Source: Bacillota bacterium
GTDB lineage: Bacteria; Bacillota; Clostridia; Christensenellales; Aristaeellaceae
Direction: 5' to 3'
Assembly (NCBI GenBank): GCA_963169565.1
Contig: CAUJDI010000015.1
Coordinates: 1 to 64,000 of the forward strand
DNA length: 64,000 bases
Shown: piece by piece, positions 10,238 through 19,403 of the stretch
How positions within the stretch are numbered: the stretch's first letter is position 1
Layout: each line of letters begins with the position of its first letter
Made by a program: the position numbers and the translations under genes
The notes under the pieces: model-generated
Told to the model about the DNA's origin: nothing
Databases searched by the model: none
The model's input: the letters and a program-made list of their open reading frames with translations, nothing else

Positions 10238-11507
10238 GTACGCCCGGCTCTTTCACGTAGTCCCGCAGCACCTTCGCAATGGGCGGGAAGAGGTTTTCCG
10301 GCAGGGCGTCCCTCCCAAAAAACGTCAGTTCACCGGCCTCGCCCTCCCCGGCCTGCAACTCTCCCGTAAAGTCCCGGCAGACGTATACGACGTCCACGTT
10401 GGACACCCTGTCGCCGTTGGGGTAGGTGAAGGCGTGCTCCGGCCCGGAGAAGACCCCCAGCAGGGTGAGCCGCCCGGCCGTCAGGCCCGTTTCCTCCCTC
10501 AACTCCCGCCGCGCGGCATCTTCCGTCTTTTCATATAGCTCCACCGCGCCCCCGGGATAACACCATTCCCCGGTGTCCGTGCGGCGCAGCAGCAGCACCT
10601 CGCCCCGGGCGTCCTCCACGATCACGCTGGCGCCGCACTGAAGCAACGGCCGGTGCCCGATCTTTAGCCGCAGTGACCTGATATAGCCCGGGTCTTCCTT
10701 TCCGCAGACGAACAGCAGGTGGTTGCCGCAGCCCAGGAACTCCGGCTTCTCGCACAGGTGCCGGTGGTAGCGCAGCCACTGGGCGAACTGCTCCCCGGTG
10801 AAGGCGTCGACCGCCTGCTCATGCATTTCCGAGAGCCCGTCGCTGGTCATCAGGCGATGGATGTGCAGCCCGGCTTCCTCCACCTCCTCCTCAGCCTCCA
10901 AAAGCGTATGGAACTGGAAGGGAAAGTCGTCCACCCGGAAGCTTTCCCTGTCATAGTCGCCCGTGAGCAGGTAGTCCGCCCCGTCATAAAGCATCGTCTG
11001 CGTGGCGATGACCCAGTCGCCGTTGATAAAAGCCAGGAAGATGCGCCCGCCGGGCCGCAGCACCCGGGCGCATTCCCTCAGACACAGCAAACGGTCCTCC
11101 CTGCTGTGCAGGTGGTACATCGGACCCAGGCACAGAACCGCGTCAAAACTGCCGTCCGGGAACGCCCCAAGCACACCCGGCGCCTCGCCATGCAGGGTTT
11201 CCAGCGCCATGCCGGGCCTGACGGCGCTTTTCAACTGCGTGATGTGAAGGGGCACCGGATCCACCACCAACACCTTATGCCCCGCCTCCGCCAGCGGCAG
11301 CGCGTACGCCCCGGCGCCGCAGCCCAGGTCCAAAACACAGCTGCCCGGCCTGAGCGTCTCCCCCAGCACGCGCAGGGTGGTCAGCCGCTCCACGCTCATC
11401 GCCTGCCCGGCCAGGCGGTCCTTCTCCTGAAAGACGTGTTCATACAGCGCGCGGTTGCGCGCCGTTTCGCCGTCTATTTTTCTCAGCTCTTCAAGATCCA
11501 TCCGCAT
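10230..11507 (-). CDS. SAM-dependent methyltransferase fused to C-terminal NUDIX hydrolase domain
   Basis: N-term VLDLGCGAGAYALPLAEAG (class I MTase); C-term NUDIX box GGAVELYEKTEDAARRELREETGL in the same frame. Confidence 0.85.
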   Translation of the reverse strand: MRMDLEELRKIDGETARNRALYEHVFQEKDRLAGQAMSVERLTTLRVLGETLRPGSCVLDLGCGAGAYALPLAEAGHKVLVVDPVPLHITQLKSAVRPGMALETLHGEAPGVLGAFPDGSFDAVLCLGPMYHLHSREDRLLCLRECARVLRPGGRIFLAFINGDWVIATQTMLYDGADYLLTGDYDRESFRVDDFPFQFHTLLEAEEEVEEAGLHIHRLMTSDGLSEMHEQAVDAFTGEQFAQWLRYHRHLCEKPEFLGCGNHLLFVCGKEDPGYIRSLRLKIGHRPLLQCGASVIVEDARGEVLLLRRTDTGEWCYPGGAVELYEKTEDAARRELREETGLTAGRLTLLGVFSGPEHAFTYPNGDRVSNVDVVYVCRDFTGELQAGEGEAGELTFFGRDALPENLFPPIAKVLRDYVKEPGVHA

Positions 11508-11545
11508 TCTCCCTCATGGCGCGTGTTCGGGCCTTTATCAGCGGT

Positions 11546-11986
11546 TCAGCCACCCCTCGTTCCCTGCCTTGTGTCCAGAGAGCGGCGGTACACGAAAAAC
11601 CGGCAAAAAAGGTATTCCGTCACGAAATTGATCAGCATCGTGCCGATGAGCACGACGTATTCGTTCACGCCCAGGTTTGTCAGCTCCGCTCCCCACCAGG
11701 TGGACAGCGGTGTAAAAACCAGATAGTATCCCAGCACCTTGATCATGCCGCCGGCGTAGTTCCCAATGGATCTGAAGGTGAACCTGCGGTTGATGGTGAA
11801 GTTGTACACCACCGACAGGGTCAGCGCGATGAGGTAGGCCGGCCAGTAAGTAAGGCGCGCCAGCTCAAACAGCGCCGTGAAGACGGTGAATTGGATGAGG
11901 CCGGCGGACGCTGAAAACAGGGTGAACTTCAGGAAACGGAGGAGGTCCCCCTTCCCTGGATCCGGATGAGCTTCCTTCTGTTCCAT
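11546..11986 (-). CDS. GtrA family membrane protein
   Basis: Four TM segments with YNFTINRRFTF and FCRFFVY motifs typical of GtrA. Confidence 0.8.
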   Translation of the reverse strand: MEQKEAHPDPGKGDLLRFLKFTLFSASAGLIQFTVFTALFELARLTYWPAYLIALTLSVVYNFTINRRFTFRSIGNYAGGMIKVLGYYLVFTPLSTWWGAELTNLGVNEYVVLIGTMLINFVTEYLFCRFFVYRRSLDTRQGTRGG

Positions 11987-12009
11987 CTTTCCCTTTCAGA
12001 TCGTGTGTT

Positions 12010-12591
12010 TTACGGCCTGCTGCCTTCCGCGTCCTCCGCTTCCTTCAGGAACATCCCCATCAGCAGGTCGTCCCGGTAGCTGCCGTCCTCCAGCCGGAAA
12101 GCCCTGCGCACCCGCCCCCAGTGTTTGAACCCGAACCGTTCATACAAACGGATGGCCCGGGAGTTGTCCTCATACACGGCCAGTTCCATCTGCTCATAAC
12201 CCATCGCCCGGGCCCTGTCCAGCGCCTCCCGCATCAGGAGGGTGCCCAGGCCCTGACCCCAGTACTCCCGGAGGACCGCGACGCCCATTTCCGCCCGGTG
12301 GCACACCTTTTTTCTCGGCCCGGCCGGCGCGAAGGAGATGCTTCCGACGGGTTTCCCGTCCGCAAAGGCGGCCATCATCATCCGGCGGCTGTCCTCCGCG
12401 CAGCTTTTCAGGAAGGCTTTCTCCTCCTCCAGCGTCATCGTGACCTCCTCCGGCGTGCGCAGCAGGAAATGCGTCTCCCCGGCGGTCTGCCTGAGGTATG
12501 CCAGCATCCCTTCCGCGTCCCCTTCCCCCGGGCTGCGCAGTATCAGGGCCCTGCCGTCCCGCAGCGTGACCTCCTTTTCCTCAAACCGCAT
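12010..12591 (-). CDS. GNAT family N-acetyltransferase
   Basis: VLREYWGQGLGTLLMREALDRARAMGYEQMELAVYEDNSRAIRLYERFGF; RBS-like GGAGG before ATG at 12591. Confidence 0.87.
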   Translation of the reverse strand: MRFEEKEVTLRDGRALILRSPGEGDAEGMLAYLRQTAGETHFLLRTPEEVTMTLEEEKAFLKSCAEDSRRMMMAAFADGKPVGSISFAPAGPRKKVCHRAEMGVAVLREYWGQGLGTLLMREALDRARAMGYEQMELAVYEDNSRAIRLYERFGFKHWGRVRRAFRLEDGSYRDDLLMGMFLKEAEDAEGSRP

Positions 12592-13198
12592 CCCGTTCCT
12601 CCATTTCCATAAGGTACTCCCTCTCATCAAAGGGTTCCAGGGGGCTGTCCTTCCTCAGGTACAGGGGGTGGTGCGGGTGCCCCCTCAGGCTCCTTTTCCC
12701 CGCGCAGACCCACCGCGCTCCTTCCGCAATCCCCGTTTTGATGAAGTCCCGCATGCACAAAGCCAGGTAGCCCCGCGTCTCCATCACGGCGCCCCAGGCA
12801 GCCCACACCGTTTTGGTGAAGCCCAGGAGATAGCGGAAAGCGCGAAGGTTCTCCTCCGAAAGATATCGGCAGGCCTCCCTGTCCATGTCCCGCGGCCTCG
12901 TTGCGCGCTGGGCATAAAGGTTCATCATCAGGAAACTGTCATACCCATTGGCAAGGGCGATGCGTTGCACGCTCTTGAGCGTATTGTCCAGTTTCCCGGG
13001 TTCCGCGGTGGAAGGGTTGAGCCCGACGCAGATGAGCGGCCTGTCCCCCCTGGTGCCAAGGATATAGCGGTAGGGGGCATAGAAGGGCGGTGCGTACACC
13101 CATTTTCCCCGGTCGTAGGGGACGGGGGGCTGCGCTGCCATCGCTTCCTCAAATCCGAGCAGTTCCTGCTCGGACGTTTCACCCTCAGGGACGTGCAT
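12581..13198 (-). CDS. DUF1643 domain-containing protein
   Basis: YRYILGTRGDRPLICVGLNPSTAEPGKLDNTLKSVQRIALANGYDSFLMMNLYAQRATRP. Confidence 0.82.
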   Translation of the reverse strand: MHVPEGETSEQELLGFEEAMAAQPPVPYDRGKWVYAPPFYAPYRYILGTRGDRPLICVGLNPSTAEPGKLDNTLKSVQRIALANGYDSFLMMNLYAQRATRPRDMDREACRYLSEENLRAFRYLLGFTKTVWAAWGAVMETRGYLALCMRDFIKTGIAEGARWVCAGKRSLRGHPHHPLYLRKDSPLEPFDEREYLMEMEERDAV

Positions 13199-13463
13199 GC
13201 TTCCGCCCGTCCTCCGACTCAAAGTACTCCGCCTCCAGCCGGTCAAAGGGCACCGCTTCCAGGAAATGCTCCGGCAGGAAGCGCAGAAGGCTGAATGCCA
13301 TGAAATCCCGGTCGTGCTTGCCCACCGTCATCGGCACGCCGATATCCAGCGCGCGGCAGGCTGAGGCCAGCGCTTCCCGCCAGTCCTTGCCGGGGCATGG
13401 CACGACCACGTCCCGGATGATTTTATTGCGCTTGATCTCCCTGACCCACAGGCTTTCCGCCAT
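13185..13463 (-). CDS. Small hypothetical protein
   Basis: Compact ORF between same-strand neighbours with overlapping ends. Confidence 0.5.
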   Translation of the reverse strand: MAESLWVREIKRNKIIRDVVVPCPGKDWREALASACRALDIGVPMTVGKHDRDFMAFSLLRFLPEHFLEAVPFDRLEAEYFESEDGRKHARP

Positions 13464-13485
13464 CACGACTTCCCCGCTTTTCCCT

Positions 13486-14892
13486 TCATTTTGCCGGGAT
13501 AAAGTCAAACGTCCCGCTGTCTGAGCCCACGCTGTCCATCCTGACTGACAACCCGCGGCCGGTTTTTCTGATCTCCATCCACATCCTGTAAGGCGCTTCC
13601 GGCATGACCGTCTGCGCGGTGATCACGCCGCCCCTGACGCCGAAACGACCCAGGTAGGCCTGCGGCCGCTCGCCCGGCGTCAGGACGAACAGCTCGCCCC
13701 GGTGCGCCTGACCGCGTTTCATGGTGTAGGCAAAGGGGAGAAATTCGCCGCGCTCCCTGTAGAACACGCGCAGGGTATCCTCGTCCGGCGTTTCCAGCCT
13801 TAGCGTCTTCCTGTCGCTGGTGAGATAGCTTCCCTCGCCGAACAGCGCGCCGCCGTCGTCCGGAGGTTCGGGACAGGCCAGCTCCCCCGACAGCTTCTTA
13901 AGCTGCCCGCGTTCCTTCGGGGACGAGGCAGGCAGGCGGAGAAGGCCGTCCATCAGTTCATGCAGGGCGTCCATCTCAAGACCCATGTCGTTGAGCCCGG
14001 CGGTCACCGCGAGGGCCAGGTTGTTCCTGTCGTCGATCATCATCACCTGGCCGAACATCCCGTCGCCCCGGTACCGGCCGTGGCGGGCCTGCCAGAACTG
14101 CCATCCGTAGCCCTGTTCCCAGTCGGAGGGATCCTCCCCGCTTTCACTGCTGCGGTTGTCAATCTGCGTTTTCGTCGCCTGGGACAGATACGCCTCAGAG
14201 AGCAGCCGCTTCCCGTCCCAGACGCCCCGGTTGAGGAGCAGCTGCGCCGCCCTGGCGATGTCCATGACGGACAGGTGCAGGCCAAAGCCCGCTGTGTTGT
14301 AGCCCAGCGGACAGCAGTCCCACTGAGGCTTTCTGATCCCAAGCGGCTCAAACAGCCGGGGAATCAGGTAATCCCTCAGGCTCATCCCGGTCCTCTTTGC
14401 CACCATCCGCCCGGCCAGGTAGGTGCCCATGGTGTTGTAGTGAAACACGGTGCCGGGTTCATGCAGAACCTGAAAGCCTAGGATCTCCCGCGCCCAGTTC
14501 TGCTTTCCCCTGAGGCTGCGCTGGTCGCTGACCGGGTCCAGGCCCGAAGACATGCTCAGCAGATGGCGCAGCTTCACCTGACGCAGTTTCGGGTCGGCCT
14601 TTTTCGGCAGGCTGTCGCTGAGCACCTCTGCAATGCTGTCCTCAAAGCTGATCAGTCTTTCGTCTGCCGCGATGCCCGCCGCCATGGACGTGAAGCTTTT
14701 GGAGAGAGAGAACAGCGTGTGAGGGGCATCGTCCCTCCAGGGCCTGGAAGAGACCGCGTACGCCTTGCCATTGCGCACCGCTGCCAGGGAGTGGATGCCC
14801 AGATCCCTTTGACGCTCAAAAAAACCCAGGAATGCCGCGCTGCTCAGCCCCATCTCCTCGGGCGAGGATGCCCTGATCAATCCTTTCTCCAT
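13486..14892 (-). CDS. Serine hydrolase (beta-lactamase class C / penicillin-binding-like)
   Basis: TLFSLSKSFTSMAAG (SxxK), YNTMGTYL, class C architecture. Confidence 0.85.
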   Translation of the reverse strand: MEKGLIRASSPEEMGLSSAAFLGFFERQRDLGIHSLAAVRNGKAYAVSSRPWRDDAPHTLFSLSKSFTSMAAGIAADERLISFEDSIAEVLSDSLPKKADPKLRQVKLRHLLSMSSGLDPVSDQRSLRGKQNWAREILGFQVLHEPGTVFHYNTMGTYLAGRMVAKRTGMSLRDYLIPRLFEPLGIRKPQWDCCPLGYNTAGFGLHLSVMDIARAAQLLLNRGVWDGKRLLSEAYLSQATKTQIDNRSSESGEDPSDWEQGYGWQFWQARHGRYRGDGMFGQVMMIDDRNNLALAVTAGLNDMGLEMDALHELMDGLLRLPASSPKERGQLKKLSGELACPEPPDDGGALFGEGSYLTSDRKTLRLETPDEDTLRVFYRERGEFLPFAYTMKRGQAHRGELFVLTPGERPQAYLGRFGVRGGVITAQTVMPEAPYRMWMEIRKTGRGLSVRMDSVGSDSGTFDFIPAK

Positions 14893-15014
14893 GTGCTTCC
14901 TTTCCCTTCATGATTTGCCTGCGATTATATCATGAAATCCGGCCCGAAACATGGGACGGAGGGCCTTAGAATGACGATCCCCCGGCAAAAAAAGTGCACA
15001 ATGCCCATTGAATA

Positions 15015-15023
15015 TGGTATAAT
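15015..15023 (+). promoter_or_regulatory. Extended -10 promoter for nagB (TGgTATAAT)
   Basis: TGGTATAAT at 15015-15023 followed by aggagg RBS and TTG start at 15051. Confidence 0.5.
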
Positions 15024-15050
15024 GAGGAGAAAGAGGAGGAGATCAGACGA

Positions 15051-15776
15051 TTGATCCTGCACGTCTTTGAAAGCGAAGGTTCGCTTGCCTGTGCCGCCGC
15101 GGTCATTTTCGCGGCGCAGATCCTCAGGAAGCCGGACAGCGTGATCGGGCTGGCCACTGGTTCCACCCCATTGGGCACCTACGGGGAGCTTGTCAGGCTG
15201 TATGAGGAGGGAGTGCTGGACTTTTCCAGGGTGACAAGTTTCAACCTGGACGAGTACGTGGGCCTTCCGAAAAGCCATCCGGAGAGTTATTACGCTTTCA
15301 TGCACAGGAACCTTTTTGACCGTATCAACATCAGGGATACGCACCTCCCCGACGGCCAGGCCGAGGACCTCACGGGCGAGTGCAGGAAGTATGACGAAGC
15401 GATCCGGAAAGCGGGCGGGGTCGACCTGCAGCTGCTGGGCATCGGCAGCAACGGGCACATCGGGTTCAACGAACCGTCGGACCGCTTTGTGTACGGCACC
15501 AACGTCATCAACCTGACGGAGAGCACGATCAGCGCCAACCGCCGTTTCTTCGATTCCGCGGACGAGGTTCCGCGCCGCGCGGTGAGCATGGGCATCGGAA
15601 CCATCATGTCCGCGAGGAGCATCCTGCTGCTGGCCATGGGCGCCCAGAAGGCCGACGCCATCAAGGCCATGATGGAGGACGAAGTGGACCCGAGGATACC
15701 GGCCTCCATCCTGCGTACCCATCCAAGCGTCACCGTGCTGCTGGACAAGGCAGCGGCCGGCGGGCTGTCCCTGTAG
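15051..15776 (+). CDS. nagB: Glucosamine-6-phosphate deaminase
   Basis: VIGLATGSTPLGTY…FNLDEYVGL…GIGSNGHIGFNEP; TTG start. Confidence 0.92.
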   Translation: MILHVFESEGSLACAAAVIFAAQILRKPDSVIGLATGSTPLGTYGELVRLYEEGVLDFSRVTSFNLDEYVGLPKSHPESYYAFMHRNLFDRINIRDTHLPDGQAEDLTGECRKYDEAIRKAGGVDLQLLGIGSNGHIGFNEPSDRFVYGTNVINLTESTISANRRFFDSADEVPRRAVSMGIGTIMSARSILLLAMGAQKADAIKAMMEDEVDPRIPASILRTHPSVTVLLDKAAAGGLSL

Positions 15777-15860
15777 ACAAGCCTGTTCAAGACCCGGGGA
15801 TGAGATGATCCAAGGTCTCCAGGCGGCTCGATCCAGCTGACTTTTTCATCAGCGGACAGT

Positions 15861-16165
15861 TTGTCAACAGCGCGCGCATCCTGTGGATACTCCGGAAATT
15901 GACCCTTTTCGGGCGGCGGGAAAGCGCGGGAAATCAGGGGACAGCGTCTTCCGGTCCGAAGCCGTTCCGCAGGACAGGCGTGTCCGCGGTCCATCAAAAC
16001 GGGAAAATGGATGTTCCGGATCGCGTTCATCCACAGCCATCCACAGGAAGCCCCCTTTGCCCCACAGGGCGCAGGGAACAAAAAAACCTGTCAGGTCAAG
16101 GGATTCGAGGCTTATCCACCGTATCAACACCCCTACTGCTACTGCTGCCTATTTTATTACTACTG
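15861..16165 (+). other. Candidate oriC: DnaA-box-like cluster followed by a DnaA-trio-like element
   Basis: Box-like 9-mers: TTGTCAACA 15861, TGTGGATAC 15882 (minus), TCATCCACA 16027, CCATCCACA 16037, TTATCCACC 16112, GTATCAACA 16121; then in-phase CTA CTG CTA CTG CTG CCT ATT TTA TTA CTA CTG at 16133-16165. Confidence 0.6.
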
Positions 16166-16205
16166 CCAGTAACGGCTCGGGCCGTGAAAAGCAGGGGAGG
16201 AAAAC

Positions 16206-17318
16206 ATGCAGGTCTCTTTCAACGCATCTGATTTCAACCATGGGATGGGCATGGTCATCCACGCGCTGCCAGCACGCCCGACGAGACCCTTTCAGGAGGG
16301 CGTTCTGCTGGAGACCTTGGAAGAAGGACTTCAGCTGACCGTGACCGACGGGGAACAGGCCATTCAGTCCCTGATCCCGGCTGAGGTCAGGGAGGAGGGT
16401 TCAGCCCTGCTGCCGGCCCGGCTTCTGGGCGAGCTGATCAGGAACCTGGAAGGCAACGTTGAGCTGGAAACCGAGAACAACGAGCGAGCGGTCGTGAAAA
16501 ACATGGGCAGCAAGACCCGCCTTGTGCTCATCGCGGCGGAAGGGTTCCCCGACATCATGAAGGTGGAGCCTGAATCCGTCACGAGGATCAGCCAGCAGAA
16601 GTTCAAAAACGCGGTGAAGAGCATCATCTTTGCCATTTCGACGGATGAGACCCGCCGCATCCTCACGGGCTGCCTGATGGAGACCAGCAAGGATGAGGTG
16701 CGCTTCACCTGCCTGGACGGATACCGGCTGGCGATGCAGCGCGTCTACTGCGAGCATGAGATGCCAAAGGGAAAGGAAATCCTCTCCTACATCCTGCCCG
16801 GTTCCCTGACCAGCAGCATCAGCCGGATGCTGTCAGACAGCGAGCAGCCCATCACGCTGACGATGTCCAAGACCCACATGCTGGCGGAATTTGACAGGAC
16901 CCGTGTCTTCAGTCCGCTGATCCTGGGGGAATACATCAACTACCGCCAGATCCTGCCTACTTCGTGGACAACCGCCATCCGGGCGGACCGCCAGGCCATC
17001 TCCGCGGCGATCCTGCGCGCCAGCCTCATCGCGCGGGAAGGCAGCAACAACCTGCTCCGCCTGAAGATCGAGGACCAAACGCTCACCATTTCCGCCAACG
17101 CTGAGAAGGGCGCCGCGACGGAGCAGATCAGCATCGACTTTGACGGCAGCCCGCTGTCCATCGCTTTCAACGCGAATTATCTCAGCGACGTGATCAAGAA
17201 CATCGACACGCCGGACCTCTCGATGCGCTTCAACACCAACGTCAGCCCCTGCGTGGTCAGCCCCGTGAGCGGCAACCAGTACACCTACCTGATCCTCCCG
17301 GTGAGGGTGTCGGACTGA
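16206..17318 (+). CDS. dnaN: DNA polymerase III subunit beta (sliding clamp)
   Basis: Full-length beta clamp: TVTDGEQAIQSLIPAEV…FTCLDGYRLAMQRV…NTNVSPCVVSPVSGNQYTYLILPVRV. Confidence 0.92.
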   Translation: MQVSFNASDFNHGMGMVIHALPARPTRPFQEGVLLETLEEGLQLTVTDGEQAIQSLIPAEVREEGSALLPARLLGELIRNLEGNVELETENNERAVVKNMGSKTRLVLIAAEGFPDIMKVEPESVTRISQQKFKNAVKSIIFAISTDETRRILTGCLMETSKDEVRFTCLDGYRLAMQRVYCEHEMPKGKEILSYILPGSLTSSISRMLSDSEQPITLTMSKTHMLAEFDRTRVFSPLILGEYINYRQILPTSWTTAIRADRQAISAAILRASLIAREGSNNLLRLKIEDQTLTISANAEKGAATEQISIDFDGSPLSIAFNANYLSDVIKNIDTPDLSMRFNTNVSPCVVSPVSGNQYTYLILPVRVSD

Positions 17319-17359
17319 GAAAAGGACGCCAAAAGCCTCTTTGCCTCAGCAAAAACGAG

Positions 17360-17389
17360 AAAACCTGCCTTCTGGCGAGGCAGGTTTTT
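17360..17389 (+). terminator. Intrinsic terminator after dnaN, possibly bidirectional with pgcA
   Basis: AAAACCTGCC-TTCTGGCGA-GGCAGGTTTT T stem-loop with U tract. Confidence 0.8.
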
Positions 17390-17429
17390 CATGTGTGCCT
17401 GATCAGTATGTTTGATTATTGACGGTGTC

Positions 17430-17474
17430 CGGGGAGGAACTCCCCGGGAGGGATCTGGGGACGCAGTCCCCAGC
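17430..17474. repeat. Compound hairpin intergenic element (locus 1)
   Basis: CGGGGAGGAACTCCCCG and CTGGGGACGCAGTCCCCAG adjacent hairpins. Confidence 0.5.
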
Positions 17475-17496
17475 CGTCCTCAATCTTCCCTTGACC

Positions 17497-19242
17497 TCAG
17501 CCCTCCAGCAGCGCCAGGACCGCCCCGGTCAGCCGTCTGCCAAGCGCCTGCGCCTTCTCCATGCTCTCCCTGTGGCTGACGGCGGTGTACAGCTTGATTT
17601 TGGGTTCCGTGCCGCTGGGCCTTATGCAGAACCAGTGGCGCTGTTCCAGCTCAAAGAACAGCACGTCGGAGACCGGAAGCCCCATGTCTGTGACAAGGCC
17701 GTTCTCATTGCGCCTGCCGATGAGATAGTCCCGAACCGCCAGCACCCTGAGCCCGGCGATCCTGTCCGGCGGAGCCTCCCTCAGGGTCTGCATGATGCGG
17801 CGGATCTGCTCCGCGCCCTGCTTGCCCGGGTAGTCCCTGGACAGCACCGCCTCGGAATAGAAACCGTATTTCTGATAGATCTGCTGCAGCCTTTCGTAGA
17901 GGGTGATCCCTTCATGCAGGCACACGCAGGCGGCTTCGGCGGTCAGCAGCGCGGCGTTGACGGCATCCTTGTCCCGTACGTTGGTGCCGGAGAGGTAGCC
18001 GAAACTCTCCTCAAAGCCAAACAGGAAGGTGTGGCCGCCGTTTTCCTCAAACTGCTGGATGAGCTCGCCGATGAACTTGAACCCGGTCAGCACGTCAAAG
18101 AGCGTGACCCCAAAATCCTCGCAGATGGCGCGCGCCAGCTCGCTGGACACGATGGACTTGGCCGCCGCGCCGTCCGTTGGCAGCAGGCCCATCCGCTTCT
18201 TTTCGCTCAGGATATGGTGCAGCAGCAGGCAGCCGATCTGGTTGCCCGTCAGCGTGCGGAAAACGCCCTCCCTGTCCCTCACGCATACGCCCAGGCGGTC
18301 GCAGTCCGGGTCCGTGCCGAAGATGACCGTGGCGCCCGTCTTTTCCGCCAGCGGGATGGCCAGGGTGAAGGAGGCCGGATCCTCCGGGTTGGGTGCCTTG
18401 ACCGTGGGAAAGGCGGGATCGGGCATCTCCTGCTCGGGCACGACGGTCACTTTTCCAAAGCCCGCTTCCTTCAGTACGCGCCGCACCGGAACGTTGCCGG
18501 AACCGTGCAGCGGCGTATATACGATGCTCAGTTCCCCGCCCAGCGCCCGGACCACTTCCGGCCGCACCATCAGGCGAAGCGCCATGGCCGTATAGGCGTC
18601 GTCGACCTCTTTCCTGCCGATGTCCACCAGCAGGCCTTGCCCCCTTGCCTTTTTCTCTTCCATGGGCAGGCAGTCTTCAAAATCCAGCCGGCGGATGTTT
18701 TCTGTGACGATGTCCGCGGCCTGCGGGGCCAGCTGCGCGCCGTCGGGACCGTAGACCTTGAAGCCGTTGTACTGGGGCGGGTTATGGCTGGCGGTGATGA
18801 CAACCCCCGCCGCGGCGTTCAGGTGCCGCACGGCGAAGGAGAGCACCGGGACCGGGCGGAGCGCGTCAAACAGCAGCGCCCTGACGCCGCGGCCCGCCAG
18901 GACCAGCGCGGTCTCCCGTGCAAAGCGGGCGCTGAAAAGCCGGGAATCATGGGCGATGACCACCGGTTTTCCCCGGCTGCCGGGGTCCGCGCTCAGCCAG
19001 TCGGCCAGGCCTGCCGCGGCGCGCCTGATGGTGAAGAGATTGATGCGGTTGATGCCCGCGCCGATGACGCCGCGCATCCCACCGGTACCAAAGGAGAGGT
19101 CCGCATAGAAGCGGTCTTCGATTGCCTGTCGGTCGTCCCGGATCCGGGAAAGTTCCTCCAGCAGGTCCGGTTCTGCCGCGCACATGTCAAGCCATTTGGT
19201 ATATAAGGACATCACGGACATCATTGATCCCTCCCCGGCCAT
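17497..19242 (-). CDS. pgcA: Phospho-sugar mutase (phosphoglucomutase/phosphomannomutase)
   Basis: GVVITASHNPPQYNGFKVYGPDGAQ; FGTDPDCDRLGV; RPSGTEPKIKLY. Start may be a few codons inside. Confidence 0.9.
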   Translation of the reverse strand: MAGEGSMMSVMSLYTKWLDMCAAEPDLLEELSRIRDDRQAIEDRFYADLSFGTGGMRGVIGAGINRINLFTIRRAAAGLADWLSADPGSRGKPVVIAHDSRLFSARFARETALVLAGRGVRALLFDALRPVPVLSFAVRHLNAAAGVVITASHNPPQYNGFKVYGPDGAQLAPQAADIVTENIRRLDFEDCLPMEEKKARGQGLLVDIGRKEVDDAYTAMALRLMVRPEVVRALGGELSIVYTPLHGSGNVPVRRVLKEAGFGKVTVVPEQEMPDPAFPTVKAPNPEDPASFTLAIPLAEKTGATVIFGTDPDCDRLGVCVRDREGVFRTLTGNQIGCLLLHHILSEKKRMGLLPTDGAAAKSIVSSELARAICEDFGVTLFDVLTGFKFIGELIQQFEENGGHTFLFGFEESFGYLSGTNVRDKDAVNAALLTAEAACVCLHEGITLYERLQQIYQKYGFYSEAVLSRDYPGKQGAEQIRRIMQTLREAPPDRIAGLRVLAVRDYLIGRRNENGLVTDMGLPVSDVLFFELEQRHWFCIRPSGTEPKIKLYTAVSHRESMEKAQALGRRLTGAVLALLEG

Positions 19243-19315
19243 TCACTTTGCCTGCCTGCAGTATAAGCCATCGCAGGCAGGGCCTGCAAGGACAGGGTTT
19301 ACTTTCTGCCGATGC

Positions 19316-19344
19316 TTGACCTTGTAATGATTTTGTAATAGAAT
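19316..19344 (+). promoter_or_regulatory. Sigma-70-type promoter (TTGACC-17-TAGAAT) for the SH3 protein
   Basis: -35 at 19316-19321 and -10 at 19339-19344, 60 nt upstream of ATG 19404. Confidence 0.55.
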
Positions 19345-19403
19345 GACCTGCAGAAAGCTGTCACTCATGGAAACGGAGTGTTGAAATCTGGAGGATAGGG
19401 TGC

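Noticed and set aside
17419-19206. 595-aa plus-strand ORF antisense to pgcA
   Set aside because: Shadow of a clear phosphosugar mutase
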